Part shown: in pieces, positions 44,826 to 53,531 of the stretch
How the letters are laid out: every line of letters starts with the position of its first letter
Numbering within the stretch: the stretch's first letter is position 1
Assembly (NCBI RefSeq): GCF_022174665.1
Contig: NZ_CP076562.1
Coordinates: forward strand, 1,364,001-1,428,000
Length of the DNA stretch: 64,000 nucleotides
Source: Eubacterium sp. MSJ-33
GTDB taxonomy: Bacteria > Bacillota > Clostridia > Lachnospirales > Lachnospiraceae
Direction of reading: 5' to 3'
Notes under the pieces: generated by a model
What the model was told of the DNA's origin: nothing
Databases searched by the model: none
Seen by the model: only the letters and a program-made list of their open reading frames with translations
Translations under genes and position numbers: made by a program

Positions 44826-46436
44826 TTACATATTTTCTATGTTCTGATTGAATGTTTCTATGTCTGCTGATCGGTCTCTCAATTGTGGAATTTTATAATA
44901 GGGTGCTTTCTTGATTCTGTTATACCCTTTTGGTGTAATCAGTATCAGTTCTCCTGTATCTGGCAGTGTAACCAGATCTTCCGATTCCACAATATTTCTC
45001 TTCTCATAGGATATACTTCTATGATTGGATGCTCCCTTTCCCTGATTGTAACTGTTTTTTCTCTCTGTATATTTTCCACTCCAGCTTATGATCTTGTCCT
45101 GTGTTTTCTTGGATGTTGCAGAAAGCACAGCTACATATGCACAATTGCTGATTAAATCATCTACCTCACTTTCCCTGTATGCAGAAAGCAGTGCATCTAC
45201 ACTCTGCGTAACCAGTATCAGGCTTACCTTTCTTGACCGTAATGTTCTTGCTCCATCCAGCAGCCTATCCAGTTTTCCCTGTGACAGGATTCTTGGAAGC
45301 TCATCTATGATAAACAGAATTGGTTCTTCCTCTTCTTTTCTTCCTTCCAATTCTGATAATGTTTGGTTCAGTATCAACTGCAATACATCATAGTAAGCAG
45401 TCAGTTTATTCTCCTGTATGGATAGATAAATGTGCTTGCCATGATTCAGCATATCCGGGTTCATTTTTAATGGATTTTCCTTGAATGCATAATGAATGTT
45501 CTGATCTGTTGCAAAGATTGTCAGATGCATGGTTACTTCCGATGCAATACCTGATAATGTTTCTTCCGCAATTTCCAGATAAGAACCAAGAAATAATATT
45601 TCTATCTCTTCCTTTCCAAGGTTCTTTTGAATTTCCTCCAATGTTTTCTGCATTGGTTGTTTCAGGATTTCAACACATATGTCTGGAAGATTGTGATATT
45701 CTTTCTTATAGTAATAGATAAGGAGACCTGTCAAAAGCTGTCTGGCTGACTGCTTCCAGAAAGTATCACGCAATTCTGCCGGCATTGGTATCAAAGAAAC
45801 TGCCGTGATCTGCATACATTCCATAATCTCCTGCTCTGTTGAATTTTCATTTAATTTGTAAAATGGATTATACCCATATGTTCTTCTGTCATTGGGATTG
45901 AAGATTATGTTCTCTTCTGTTCCAAGCTTTGCTGTCTTTCTGGATAACTCCCCCTTGATATCAATGGCTAGTAAACCAATATTGGGATTGGATAACAAAG
46001 TCGGAATGATGAGACAGGAACTTTTTCCAGAACCGGAACCACCGATAATCATGATATGTCCATCTGTCTGTAAATCTTTTCTTACATATTTCCCTTGGTA
46101 TTTTCCCAATATGATTCCTGTGGGTTCTCCAGACAGGTATCCCTTATCCACAGGTGGATATTTCGCTCTGTCTCTAAGGCTTGTCTGATATGCTGGATCT
46201 AATTGATGATTCATGGAATCAAGCATTCCAAACTGCCGTTTTCCGTTTTTCTTTGCCGTTTTATTTTGATTCCATATATAGATTGTAGGCAGAAATGAAA
46301 AGAATAAAAACAGCAGTCCTGTCTTTGTATCTTTCTGCAGTTCTGAAAGTGTTTTATTCATGATCTGCATCAATCCATACATGCTAAAAGGCTGCGTCCA
46401 CAAGCCTGTGTAAAACAGCCAGTTCAGAATCTTCAT
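44826..46436 (-). CDS. VirD4/TraG-type coupling protein
   Basis: The 536-residue membrane ATPase has two N-terminal hydrophobic helices, Walker A GGSGSGKSSC near residue 132 and Walker B LFIIDELPRI, with LVTQSVDALLSAY following. It brings the relaxase-DNA complex to a mating channel. No channel genes are on the element, so it should work with a helper ICE or plasmid. It starts two bases after the stop of the upstream gene. Confidence 0.9.
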   Translation of the reverse strand: MKILNWLFYTGLWTQPFSMYGLMQIMNKTLSELQKDTKTGLLFLFFSFLPTIYIWNQNKTAKKNGKRQFGMLDSMNHQLDPAYQTSLRDRAKYPPVDKGYLSGEPTGIILGKYQGKYVRKDLQTDGHIMIIGGSGSGKSSCLIIPTLLSNPNIGLLAIDIKGELSRKTAKLGTEENIIFNPNDRRTYGYNPFYKLNENSTEQEIMECMQITAVSLIPMPAELRDTFWKQSARQLLTGLLIYYYKKEYHNLPDICVEILKQPMQKTLEEIQKNLGKEEIEILFLGSYLEIAEETLSGIASEVTMHLTIFATDQNIHYAFKENPLKMNPDMLNHGKHIYLSIQENKLTAYYDVLQLILNQTLSELEGRKEEEEPILFIIDELPRILSQGKLDRLLDGARTLRSRKVSLILVTQSVDALLSAYRESEVDDLISNCAYVAVLSATSKKTQDKIISWSGKYTERKNSYNQGKGASNHRSISYEKRNIVESEDLVTLPDTGELILITPKGYNRIKKAPYYKIPQLRDRSADIETFNQNIENM

Positions 46437-46438
46437 AT

Positions 46439-46936
46439 CTAAGCCTCCTGCATCTCGTAAAGCTCTTCCATATGCTCTATATACTGACTAAGCTCCAGTG
46501 ATATTTCTCCTTCTTCCAGAATCTCAGGCGGAAGCATCTGCATATAATCTGTATCTTGTTCTCTTTCCGCAAGTCTCTTGCAAAAAGCAACTGCATATCC
46601 GATTGCCATCATTTCAATGCCTCGTTCTGACATAATTCTTATTTCTCTGGTTCTGTGCAGCTGTATATATCCAAGTGCTTCCGCCAGATTGAAGATATAA
46701 TATTTGTTATTCATCACCTGTACTTCACGCAATGATTTCACATTACATCGGAATCCTTCTATATGTCCATTTGATCTGCCTGTATAGACAACACGAGGAA
46801 GCTTATCCATGTCAAAATCTCTTGCAATCTGATTCATCATTTCCTGTGTCTTTTGATATTGCTTGATATCAAAGTTTGATCTTGGAATAAAACCAACCTT
46901 TACTCGAATATCTTTCTTGTCTCTTACCTTCATCAT
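46439..46936 (-). CDS. Hypothetical protein next to the reverse transcriptase
   Basis: The 165-residue soluble, mixed-charge protein (MMKVRDKKDIRVKVGFIPRS at the start, an EEGEISLELSQYIEHME tail) is not recognised. Its ATG lies directly after the reverse transcriptase stop codon and the coupling-protein gene follows closely, so the three are translated as one operon. Confidence 0.65.
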   Translation of the reverse strand: MMKVRDKKDIRVKVGFIPRSNFDIKQYQKTQEMMNQIARDFDMDKLPRVVYTGRSNGHIEGFRCNVKSLREVQVMNNKYYIFNLAEALGYIQLHRTREIRIMSERGIEMMAIGYAVAFCKRLAEREQDTDYMQMLPPEILEEGEISLELSQYIEHMEELYEMQEA

Positions 46937-48223
46937 TTATATCTCCTTCCTTTTCTTCCTTATTCTTCTTAACAGTTCCGTGCAGGGTTTATACCCGGCA
47001 TCAAGAAGCCATCCATAATATTTCTCTATCGGAATGTTCAACTGAATCACTGTTTTTCCTGCCATTTTTCGGTCTGCATTTGCGGTTCTGTATGCCTGTG
47101 CTTTTGTCATTCCACCATGCCTCAGCTCCCTGCATTCTGCCAGATAAACTTCTTTGTCATACTTATGGATTTCTGTGATTGTCTCTCGAAACCACTTGTC
47201 TACATCTGCCAGCTTTGCTTCTATTCCTGCCATGTAGTAATAATTTATCCACCCCCTTGTAAGCTCCATCAGCTTCTGCACAAAGTCCTTATTTGAAACC
47301 ATCTCATAATATTCCTCAATGATTTTCAACATTCTGTCCTGCAGATCTGTGATTCTTTCATCTGTTACATCAAACACATACCCAAATTCTATTTTTTTGA
47401 ATGTATATCCTAGAAATTCTATCTTGGATGCATCACATACATTGGACTTCTTATAGTTGATTTCAAGATTCAGATCTTGTTCAATGAATGTGAGTACCTT
47501 CTCATACCGACAGCAAGCCTCCCATTCACTTCCACACAGGATGATACAATCATCTGCATATCTGCTGAATGTGATATTCTGGTCCTGCAGAAACTGGTCT
47601 AATTCATTCAGAAAGATATTGGATAGCAACGGTGACAAAGGACCACCTTGTGGCACGCCCTTTGTCACTGCTACTGTTCCTTTTTTAGGTATGAGAGCTT
47701 TTGTAATCAGATATTTGTATATCAGTTTCAAAAGCTCCTCATCCTGTATTTTCTTCCTCAAAATCTGCATCAATGTATCATGTGGTACATTGTCAAAGAA
47801 TTTTTTCAGGTCAATTTTGATGATATGAGTTTTCCCTTTGTTTATCTCATTCAAGGCATGCAGAAGTGCTGGATAACAGCCTCTGTCCTTGATAAATCCA
47901 TAACTGAATTCTGAGAAATCCATCTGGTAGATTGGAGAAAGGACTTGTACAATGGATGCCTGTATCAGCCTGTCTACGGCAGCAGGGATACTGAGCATCC
48001 TATACTGTGCATTTCCCTTGGGAATGTAAGTGCGTAGCAATTTGATTGGCTTGTACTTCCCATCCAATATCTGACATTTTAATGTCTCATACATGTCTGG
48101 GAACTGTCCTTTCAACCGTTTTACCTTCACCCCATCGATTCCTGCACAGGCATTTTGATTCAATGTCCTTAATGCATGTTCCATATTCTCTTTTTCCACT
48201 ACCTGATCTAAGAGATTACCCAT
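46937..48223 (-). CDS. Group II-like reverse transcriptase not contained in an intron
   Basis: The 428-residue protein has the reverse transcriptase palm motifs KIDLKKFFDNV, GVPQGGPLSPLLSNI and the catalytic YADD, followed by a maturase-type X/GIIM domain (RGWINYYYMAG). It resembles proteins of group II introns, but there is no room for intron RNA. DUF2815 ends three bases before it and the next gene starts immediately after it. It is therefore a free-standing operon gene. The C-terminal 80 residues differ from usual maturases. Possible roles are making cDNA from an element RNA, repair during single-strand transfer, or phage defence. Confidence 0.88.
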   Translation of the reverse strand: MGNLLDQVVEKENMEHALRTLNQNACAGIDGVKVKRLKGQFPDMYETLKCQILDGKYKPIKLLRTYIPKGNAQYRMLSIPAAVDRLIQASIVQVLSPIYQMDFSEFSYGFIKDRGCYPALLHALNEINKGKTHIIKIDLKKFFDNVPHDTLMQILRKKIQDEELLKLIYKYLITKALIPKKGTVAVTKGVPQGGPLSPLLSNIFLNELDQFLQDQNITFSRYADDCIILCGSEWEACCRYEKVLTFIEQDLNLEINYKKSNVCDASKIEFLGYTFKKIEFGYVFDVTDERITDLQDRMLKIIEEYYEMVSNKDFVQKLMELTRGWINYYYMAGIEAKLADVDKWFRETITEIHKYDKEVYLAECRELRHGGMTKAQAYRTANADRKMAGKTVIQLNIPIEKYYGWLLDAGYKPCTELLRRIRKKRKEI

Positions 48224-48226
48224 CTG

Positions 48227-48811
48227 CTATCCTTCCTCTTCCAAAGGTCTAAATACATTATCTTCTGTTGACTCTTCTGTTTCTTCTGACTCATCCACAA
48301 TTACATCGAAATCATCTTCTGCACGTGTACGGCCGCCCATTGCTGGTGTCTGTTTTACAAGCTGAATATTTCCAAGCATACATGTAATACCATTGTTTGG
48401 TCCTGCCTTATATGGAAGAAATGTCAATGCAATGTTGCATACACAGCCTGAGTAAATCTTCTTTTTGTCAAAGATTGGATGCACCTTCTGGTCTACGACA
48501 TCTGGAGCAATCTTTGATTTTGAAACAATATACAGGCTGTCCTTAAATGCACTGTCTTTCCCATCTCTTTCATCTCCATCTTTAACTGGGATATAAAGAT
48601 TTGGTGGCACTTTTCCTTTCCAAAGTTCCCTTTTTCCTTTTTCAATGGCTGCCTGTACTGCCTTCTCCACCTTTGCCTTGGTTTTCTTATCATATTTAGA
48701 GTAAATGCAGGTACACATGTACCTTCCATTGCTCCCATCCTTGGCAAAAGAATATGGTTCAAAGCAGTGCAGATACGCAGCAATGGCTTGGATGATAACC
48801 TTATTCTCCAT
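48227..48811 (-). CDS. DUF2815 (phage-type ssDNA-binding) protein
   Basis: The 194-residue protein has the layout of DUF2815 proteins, predicted OB-fold single-strand binders of phages: WKGKVPPNLYIPVKDGDE, then KIYSGCVCNIALTF and PAMGGRTRAEDDFD, ending in an acidic tail as in SSB proteins. The ATG at 48811 is preferred because AAGGAGGCAG precedes it. A longer frame to 48979 overlaps the regulator gene. It lies directly before the reverse transcriptase gene. Confidence 0.78.
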   Translation of the reverse strand: MENKVIIQAIAAYLHCFEPYSFAKDGSNGRYMCTCIYSKYDKKTKAKVEKAVQAAIEKGKRELWKGKVPPNLYIPVKDGDERDGKDSAFKDSLYIVSKSKIAPDVVDQKVHPIFDKKKIYSGCVCNIALTFLPYKAGPNNGITCMLGNIQLVKQTPAMGGRTRAEDDFDVIVDESEETEESTEDNVFRPLEEEG

Positions 48812-48847
48812 AGCTCTGCCTCCTTTCTTACGATATAGTTCTATTAA

Positions 48848-48895
48848 ACTATACCGCCCACATGCATATCTGCCCAACCATGGATCTCGCAATTT
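48848..48895 (-). promoter_or_regulatory. Internal promoter with an operator-like box before DUF2815 and the RT gene
   Basis: Minus-strand TTGGGC (48877-48872) and TATAGT (48853-48848) are 18 bases apart. Upstream and touching the -35 is a 22-base box (48874-48895) that matches 54726-54747 at 20 of 22 positions. It would start a transcript about 30 bases before the DUF2815 start. Confidence 0.5.
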
Positions 48896-48905
48896 TTTTA
48901 CATAT

Positions 48906-49421
48906 TTACAAATGCAATAATTTGTCAAAGAATCTATCTGGACTGAGTTGATACATAGTACAAAGAACCAATAGATCATCCATGTTGATGTTTCTCTTCA
49001 CTCCTTTTAATGCTTTTGCATCTAACCCATCCACTGGCTTGGCTGCCTTTTCTCACCTTCTGATTGCAGCATCCATCTCCTTATGCTCCAGATTATTTCT
49101 TGACAGTGCTTTTTGTTCTTCTGCTGTGAATTCTTTCATTCTCTCATGCCGAATCTCTGTGATGGCTTGTGCAACCTTCTGATTCGTCATTGGCTGTGCT
49201 TCATACTGCCATGTTTTTTCCATACTTCCTTTAATTAAATCCTGTGGCAGGATTTCCAGAGCATGGCATACATTGACAAACCTACAGATTTCCAACTTTC
49301 TGCCTCCATTAAACAGCCTATTCAGACTGGTTGGACTTAAATCGAAATGGGATGCCATTGCCCTCTGTGTTCCCCATTCCTTTTCCGCAGCCTTGTACAA
49401 CATTAAATTGATATCTTGCAT
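48906..49421 (-). CDS. Helix-turn-helix regulator with one in-frame TGA
   Basis: The first 122 codons encode an XRE-like DNA-binding protein (WGTQRAMASHFDLSPTSLNRLF). The frame then meets TGA at codon 123 (49055-49053) and continues for 48 more protein-like codons (EKAAKPVDGLDAKALKG, LSPDRFFDKLL) to TAA. If TGA is read as Trp, the product is 171 residues. If it is a stop, the protein is 122 residues. The second half echoes the first half's ALEILPQDLIKG segment, which supports real coding. It is the second gene of the minus-strand operon. Confidence 0.6.
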
Positions 49422-49423
49422 AT

Positions 49424-49699
49424 CTACCTCTCCCTTCTCATCAACTCATACACATCTCTAAATGGAAGATGATTCACTCGTTCCATTACAGAAATCTCGT
49501 CTTCATCCATATCTGCCACCTTCTCAAGCAGAAAGTTTTTTTGTTCTTTTGTCAGGTTTTTTACCATATAAACTCTCTCCTCCAACCAGTGGTGATATGC
49601 TGTCACTGTCTGCTTGTTCTTCTTTGCAAGTGCTTCGATAAATGCTGGATTCAACGCATCAAAGAAACGAAGCAGTACATAGCATTCTGCATATGTCAT
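49424..49699 (-). CDS. Small helical protein, first gene of the transfer operon
   Basis: The 91-residue acidic, helix-rich protein (MTYAECYVLLRFFDALNPAF at the start) is not recognised. The ATG at 49699 is preferred to 49738 because AGGAGGAAAA lies before it. Its stop is followed after two bases by the regulator gene. It faces the replication-type gene across a short control region. Confidence 0.6.
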   Translation of the reverse strand: MTYAECYVLLRFFDALNPAFIEALAKKNKQTVTAYHHWLEERVYMVKNLTKEQKNFLLEKVADMDEDEISVMERVNHLPFRDVYELMRRER

Positions 49700-49757
49700 G
49701 TTTTTCCTCCTCCTTATTTTTTTTATTTCTATAAACATGAGAAAAAAAAGAAAGTTC

Positions 49758-49790
49758 AGATGTGAAAAGATGTGAAATCTTCGTGAAAAT
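49758..49790. promoter_or_regulatory. Tandem 10-mers in the divergent control region
   Basis: AGATGTGAAA occurs twice in tandem (49758-49777), followed by a related CTTCGTGAAA (49779-49788). They lie between two divergent genes, so they are candidate operator or iteron sites for the adjacent helix-turn-helix or replication protein. Confidence 0.45.
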
Positions 49791-49863
49791 TTTCGATTTT
49801 CGCAATTTTTTTTGGTTTTTTATCATATTGATTATAAAAATATTACCAAAGGAGGGATGCCAT

Positions 49864-50484
49864 ATGGCATATATCACCAAGGACAAGATTGAGGTTGAAG
49901 CAGTAAAGATTCCCATTGATTTTCTAAAAGAGGGAAAGTTGAATCTGAAAGAAAAGGGGTTATATATTCATATCTGCTCTCTGCCAGAAAACTGGAATTA
50001 CTCCATGCTCGGCATGAGCAGAATCTGTGCAGATGGTGTAGATGCTATCAGATCTGCACAGAAGAAACTGATTAAAGAGGGATTCATCAAGATTACACCG
50101 CAGGAAATCATAAATGGATATAAACAGTATAAGCATGTAGATGTACTGGCTAATACATATGAGACAGAGAAGAACTATGTGCTGATTCCGTTGTATCTCT
50201 GCAAAGGTTTGCCATCTGAAGATATTGGAAAGATAAAGAAGGATAAAAGCAGTCTCACCCTGTCTGAGCTGGCATTATGGGCGATTCTCTGCTGTCTTGC
50301 TCCAGGCTGGAAGTACACAGATACAGATGTGGCTAAGATTTTTGGTGGCAATTCAGGACAAATCAGAAATGCAAGAGCTGGTCTCATCAGAAAAGGTTAT
50401 ATCACTGTCACTAAACATTCTCATCTGTCAAATGGTCAATATGTAGCAGATGATTATCATTTGAATGTCACTTCAAGTGTATAA
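49864..50484 (+). CDS. Winged-helix replication-initiator-like protein
   Basis: The 206-residue protein appears to hold two winged-helix repeats (LKEKGLYIHICSLPENWNYSM..AIRSAQKKLIKEGFI and LSELALWAILCCLAPGWKY..QIRNARAGLIRKGYI). This is the layout of RepA/DnaD-like initiators of small elements. It starts at 49864 with AAAGGAGGG upstream and is followed by a terminator and 14-bp iterons, which supports a role in replicating the excised circle. A purely regulatory role is the alternative. Confidence 0.6.
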   Translation: MAYITKDKIEVEAVKIPIDFLKEGKLNLKEKGLYIHICSLPENWNYSMLGMSRICADGVDAIRSAQKKLIKEGFIKITPQEIINGYKQYKHVDVLANTYETEKNYVLIPLYLCKGLPSEDIGKIKKDKSSLTLSELALWAILCCLAPGWKYTDTDVAKIFGGNSGQIRNARAGLIRKGYITVTKHSHLSNGQYVADDYHLNVTSSV

Positions 50485-50496
50485 ATGAGAGATTTC

Positions 50497-50550
50497 TTTT
50501 TTTAGGGGAATTTGTCACCTATAATATTGTGATATTTTCCCCTAAAAAAA
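50497..50550 (+). terminator. Terminator after the replication-type gene
   Basis: TTTTTTTAGGGGAA pairs exactly with TTCCCCTAAAAAAA over a 26-base loop. The A/T ends allow termination in either direction. Confidence 0.7.
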
Positions 50551-50559
50551 ACTACCCCA

Positions 50560-50626
50560 GGCAGTTTTCCCACGGCAGTTTTCCTATGGCGGTTTTCCCT
50601 TTACGGTTTCCCGCAGACAGTTTTCC
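50560..50626. repeat. Five 14-bp iterons, candidate replication origin
   Basis: Units related to GGCAGTTTTCC start at 50560, 50574, 50588, 50602 and 50616, exactly 14 bases apart. The first three are nearly identical and the last two are decayed. A very AT-rich tract follows (about 50780-50990). Iterons plus an AT-rich unwinding region after an initiator-like gene resemble a small theta origin. The gene-free stretch 50627-50780 holds further short AGTCT/TTTCT repeats. Confidence 0.6.
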
Positions 50627-50990
50627 TTTTCAATCTGTCTATAATCATTCAAATAATCATCCCTTATAAAGTCTATCATTTATGTCTTTCCTACAATCAA
50701 CTTCTTTCTTCAGTCTACTTCTTTCTGTCAATGTCTGTCCTTCAGTCAAAGTCTGTCTGTAGTCTATACCTTTCTTCAGTTACTGTTTATATTTGTAATA
50801 TAGTTTATTATTGTATTTTATTTATATAAAATAGAAAATACATTTTATTACATTTTCATCCTTGAGATATGATGATTGGTTTTAATCCTTGTCATATATT
50901 TTAACTAAAAATTAAATATGAGATATTTTTAGGAAAAAATAAATGCTATAAATTTGTACAACTTGAGATTCAAAAATAATATTTTTTACT

Positions 50991-51030
50991 AAAAAAGTGC
51001 TACACACTATATACATTTAATGTGTAACAC
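50991..51030 (-). terminator. Terminator of the 91-residue hypothetical gene
   Basis: GTGTTACACA pairs with TGTGTAGCAC with one mismatch and is followed by TTTTTT on the minus strand, 40 bases past the stop of the gene at 51070. Confidence 0.75.
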
Positions 51031-51069
51031 CTCTTTTTCTCCATAATTCATCATTTACAAAACATACCT

Positions 51070-51345
51070 CTAATAATATATAGACCATTTTGTGTATCTT
51101 TTATCGTAATGTAAAATAACATTTTTCTCACATCCAAATACATTGATGGTGCATGCAAATCGCAATATACTCTCCGTAACAACAACTTCATTCGGAAGCA
51201 TTATTGTGCCTTTACTGATTATCCGAGATGATAATATCGTATATATTTGATACTCTCCATTCTCATCCTGAATTCTGATTTTAATTGGAATAATTGTTCC
51301 ATCCTTATTATATTGACAAATTGCATCTATATCATTATTGTACAC
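51070..51345 (-). CDS. Hypothetical 91-residue protein
   Basis: The small beta-rich protein (GTIIPIKIRIQDENGEYQIY, INVFGCEKNVILHYDKR, ending WSIYY) is not recognised. The start is GTG at 51345, seven bases after AGAGGG. It has its own terminator, so it is probably a single-gene unit inside the element. Confidence 0.55.
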   Translation of the reverse strand: MYNNDIDAICQYNKDGTIIPIKIRIQDENGEYQIYTILSSRIISKGTIMLPNEVVVTESILRFACTINVFGCEKNVILHYDKRYTKWSIYY

Positions 51346-51498
51346 AGCATTACCCTCTTACTTTTTCTCAAGGAAATTATAGAACATACGTTCTTTCTTG
51401 TAAAGAGTTATAAGGCAAATCCCTATTAACATATTTTTGTTTTGTATTTTTTGTTATCATATTAAGTTGATGCTTATGTCAATAATTATAGCAAACAA

Positions 51499-51514
51499 AG
51501 GAATTAAATTCCTC
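51499..51514. repeat. 16-bp near-palindrome, upstream copy
   Basis: AGGAATTAAATTCCTC is present here and again at 53547-53562, in the same direction, flanking the methyltransferase gene. Its core is a dyad (GGAATT/AATTCC). It may be an operator for self-regulation or a trace of how the gene was inserted. Confidence 0.45.
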
Positions 51515-51614
51515 TATACAGAGATGATTTTATTATATTTTTATCTACTGCAAATAAAATAGTATATAATAATTCTGATATATGCATATTGCAAAGACAG
51601 ATAAGGGGGTACAA

Positions 51615-53522
51615 ATGAATACACAAACATATCAAAATCAACTAAATACCATTGCTTCCACACTGAATATAAATATGAGAAATCTCAGCAATCTCAGAGA
51701 TATTGATAAAGCCATGATTGTATCTGCATGTTTACTTTCTATAAAATTCAAAGAAGATGGTTTATTTGATTTTAGCTGCCTTTCTTCTGATGAAGAAATA
51801 ACAGATGGTGCAAAGCTTTATTCTTTGCTTGCTGATGAGTTGGCAAACATCATTTCTGACGAAGCCACTCTTACTGTTATTATGAATTGTTTTCTCTGTG
51901 TAAAGCAGATTGAAAGTATCAATCATATTCATTCAAAATTAGGAACCACACCTATCAAATATTTTTTGCAATATTTAGATGAGAATCTTGTCAGTTTCTG
52001 CAAGGAACATAATTTGAATGATGATTATCTCGGTTTGTTTTACACCCTATTTATGAAATATTCTTCAGATTCAAAGCATTTGGGTGTTGTTGTGACTCCT
52101 ACATATATCATGGATTTATGTGCTGATCTGATTAACCTTAATGCTTTTGACATTATCATTGATCCGTGCTGTGGTACAGGCAGTTTTCTCATTTCATCTT
52201 TTATAAATAAAGAAGTTGGAAAGAGTAACCTGTATGGATATGATATTGAACCACATATGTTTACTATCACCATTACAAATTTGATTTTAAGAGGTTGCAG
52301 ACCAGATCATATAACATGTAGAGATTTTCTTGAAACTCCAAGTTCTCTGATAAAAGACACAGTGAAGGCAACTGTTGGATTTATGAATCCTCCATATGCC
52401 CAAGGGAAAACAGATGCTTCACTCAGTGAGATATTTTTTGTGAAGCATTTTCTTGATTCGCTGTCAGATGGAGCAAGATGTGCAGTCATTGTTCCTGCAG
52501 CCACCTTTGTAGATTCCAAACAGACAAACTGCTATAAATTTGACATCCACAAGCACCATACATTAGAAGGAATTATCACATTAAATCCAAATACTTTCTA
52601 TGGTGTTGCTACCAATTCTGTCATTGCCATCTTTACAGCACACCAACCACACCCTACAGACAAGCTCTGTAAATTTATAGATTTTAAGGATGATGGCTAT
52701 ATCAATCATCCACATACCCAAAGGATTTACACACCAGAGGCAGATATAAAAAAAGAATATCTATTAAAAGTTTGGAACAATGAGATAAAATCAGATGCCA
52801 ACTTCTGCATACAAACTACTGTACAAAAAGATGATGAATGGCTATTTAATTTTTATCATGCCAACTTAAATATACCAAGTGAAAAAGTGTTTGAGGAAAA
52901 AGTGAATAACTATCTCACATTCCACTTCAACATGATATTAAATGGCAGATCTGAGTTATTCCAAAATGGACCTGAAAAAGGTACTTATATTCCACTTGAA
53001 GAACTTCAAAATAAAAAGTGGGGTGTATTTCAGCTTGGAGAGGATTTCATTATCTCCGGTGCTAAAATTACAAATGAAAAAAAATTGATGGAAGGAAATG
53101 ATATTCCAAGAATAACCACTTCCAAATTTGACAATGGTTATGAAGATTTTTATTCCAAGATTTTATCCAATGGAAAAATGGCAAAGCTTAATGCAAGGCA
53201 AGTAGTTACCATAGAAACAGCATCCAAAGGAACAACCTTTTATCAACCGAGTGATTTTATCTCCAATCCTCATTTAATTACTATCAAATTCAAGGAAAGA
53301 GAAATGAACCAATATACAGGACTTTTCCTATGTGCCTGCATCTCAAATGCCATTGATGGAAAATATTTTTACGGCTATAAATTCAGTTTGTTTCGAATTC
53401 TAAAAGAAAAAATCATTCTTCCTGTCACCAAGAATGGTGAGATTGACTATGATTATATGGAGCAGTATTGCAAAAATCTTTTCATTAAAAAAAATAATAT
53501 AGTTCATGAATATGGATTTTAA
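51615..53522 (+). CDS. Orphan N6-adenine DNA methyltransferase with a fused target-recognition domain
   Basis: The 635-residue protein has the SAM motif DPCCGTGSFLIS near residue 185 and the catalytic NPPY (FMNPPYAQGK), as in type I HsdM and type IIG enzymes. The last 200 residues resemble a half HsdS target-recognition domain (WGVFQLGEDFIISGAK, ending NGEIDYDYMEQYCKNLF). No nuclease motif or separate HsdR is on the element, so it should methylate without cutting, perhaps to protect the element. The ATG at 51615 follows AAGGGGG. Confidence 0.85.
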   Translation: MNTQTYQNQLNTIASTLNINMRNLSNLRDIDKAMIVSACLLSIKFKEDGLFDFSCLSSDEEITDGAKLYSLLADELANIISDEATLTVIMNCFLCVKQIESINHIHSKLGTTPIKYFLQYLDENLVSFCKEHNLNDDYLGLFYTLFMKYSSDSKHLGVVVTPTYIMDLCADLINLNAFDIIIDPCCGTGSFLISSFINKEVGKSNLYGYDIEPHMFTITITNLILRGCRPDHITCRDFLETPSSLIKDTVKATVGFMNPPYAQGKTDASLSEIFFVKHFLDSLSDGARCAVIVPAATFVDSKQTNCYKFDIHKHHTLEGIITLNPNTFYGVATNSVIAIFTAHQPHPTDKLCKFIDFKDDGYINHPHTQRIYTPEADIKKEYLLKVWNNEIKSDANFCIQTTVQKDDEWLFNFYHANLNIPSEKVFEEKVNNYLTFHFNMILNGRSELFQNGPEKGTYIPLEELQNKKWGVFQLGEDFIISGAKITNEKKLMEGNDIPRITTSKFDNGYEDFYSKILSNGKMAKLNARQVVTIETASKGTTFYQPSDFISNPHLITIKFKEREMNQYTGLFLCACISNAIDGKYFYGYKFSLFRILKEKIILPVTKNGEIDYDYMEQYCKNLFIKKNNIVHEYGF

Positions 53523-53531
53523 TTTATTCTC

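Noticed and set aside
46937-48223. Group II intron containing the reverse transcriptase
   Set aside because: The flanking genes lie 3 and 0 bases away and are complete, leaving no room for the catalytic RNA domains.
46937-48223. Diversity-generating retroelement or retron
   Set aside because: The RT has the intron-type QGxxxSP motif, no template/variable repeat pair was found around it, and the upstream DNA is coding, so no msr-msd RNA fits.
48812-48979. N-terminal extension of the DUF2815 gene
   Set aside because: It overlaps the regulator gene and an internal promoter, while a strong ribosome site sits directly before ATG 48811.
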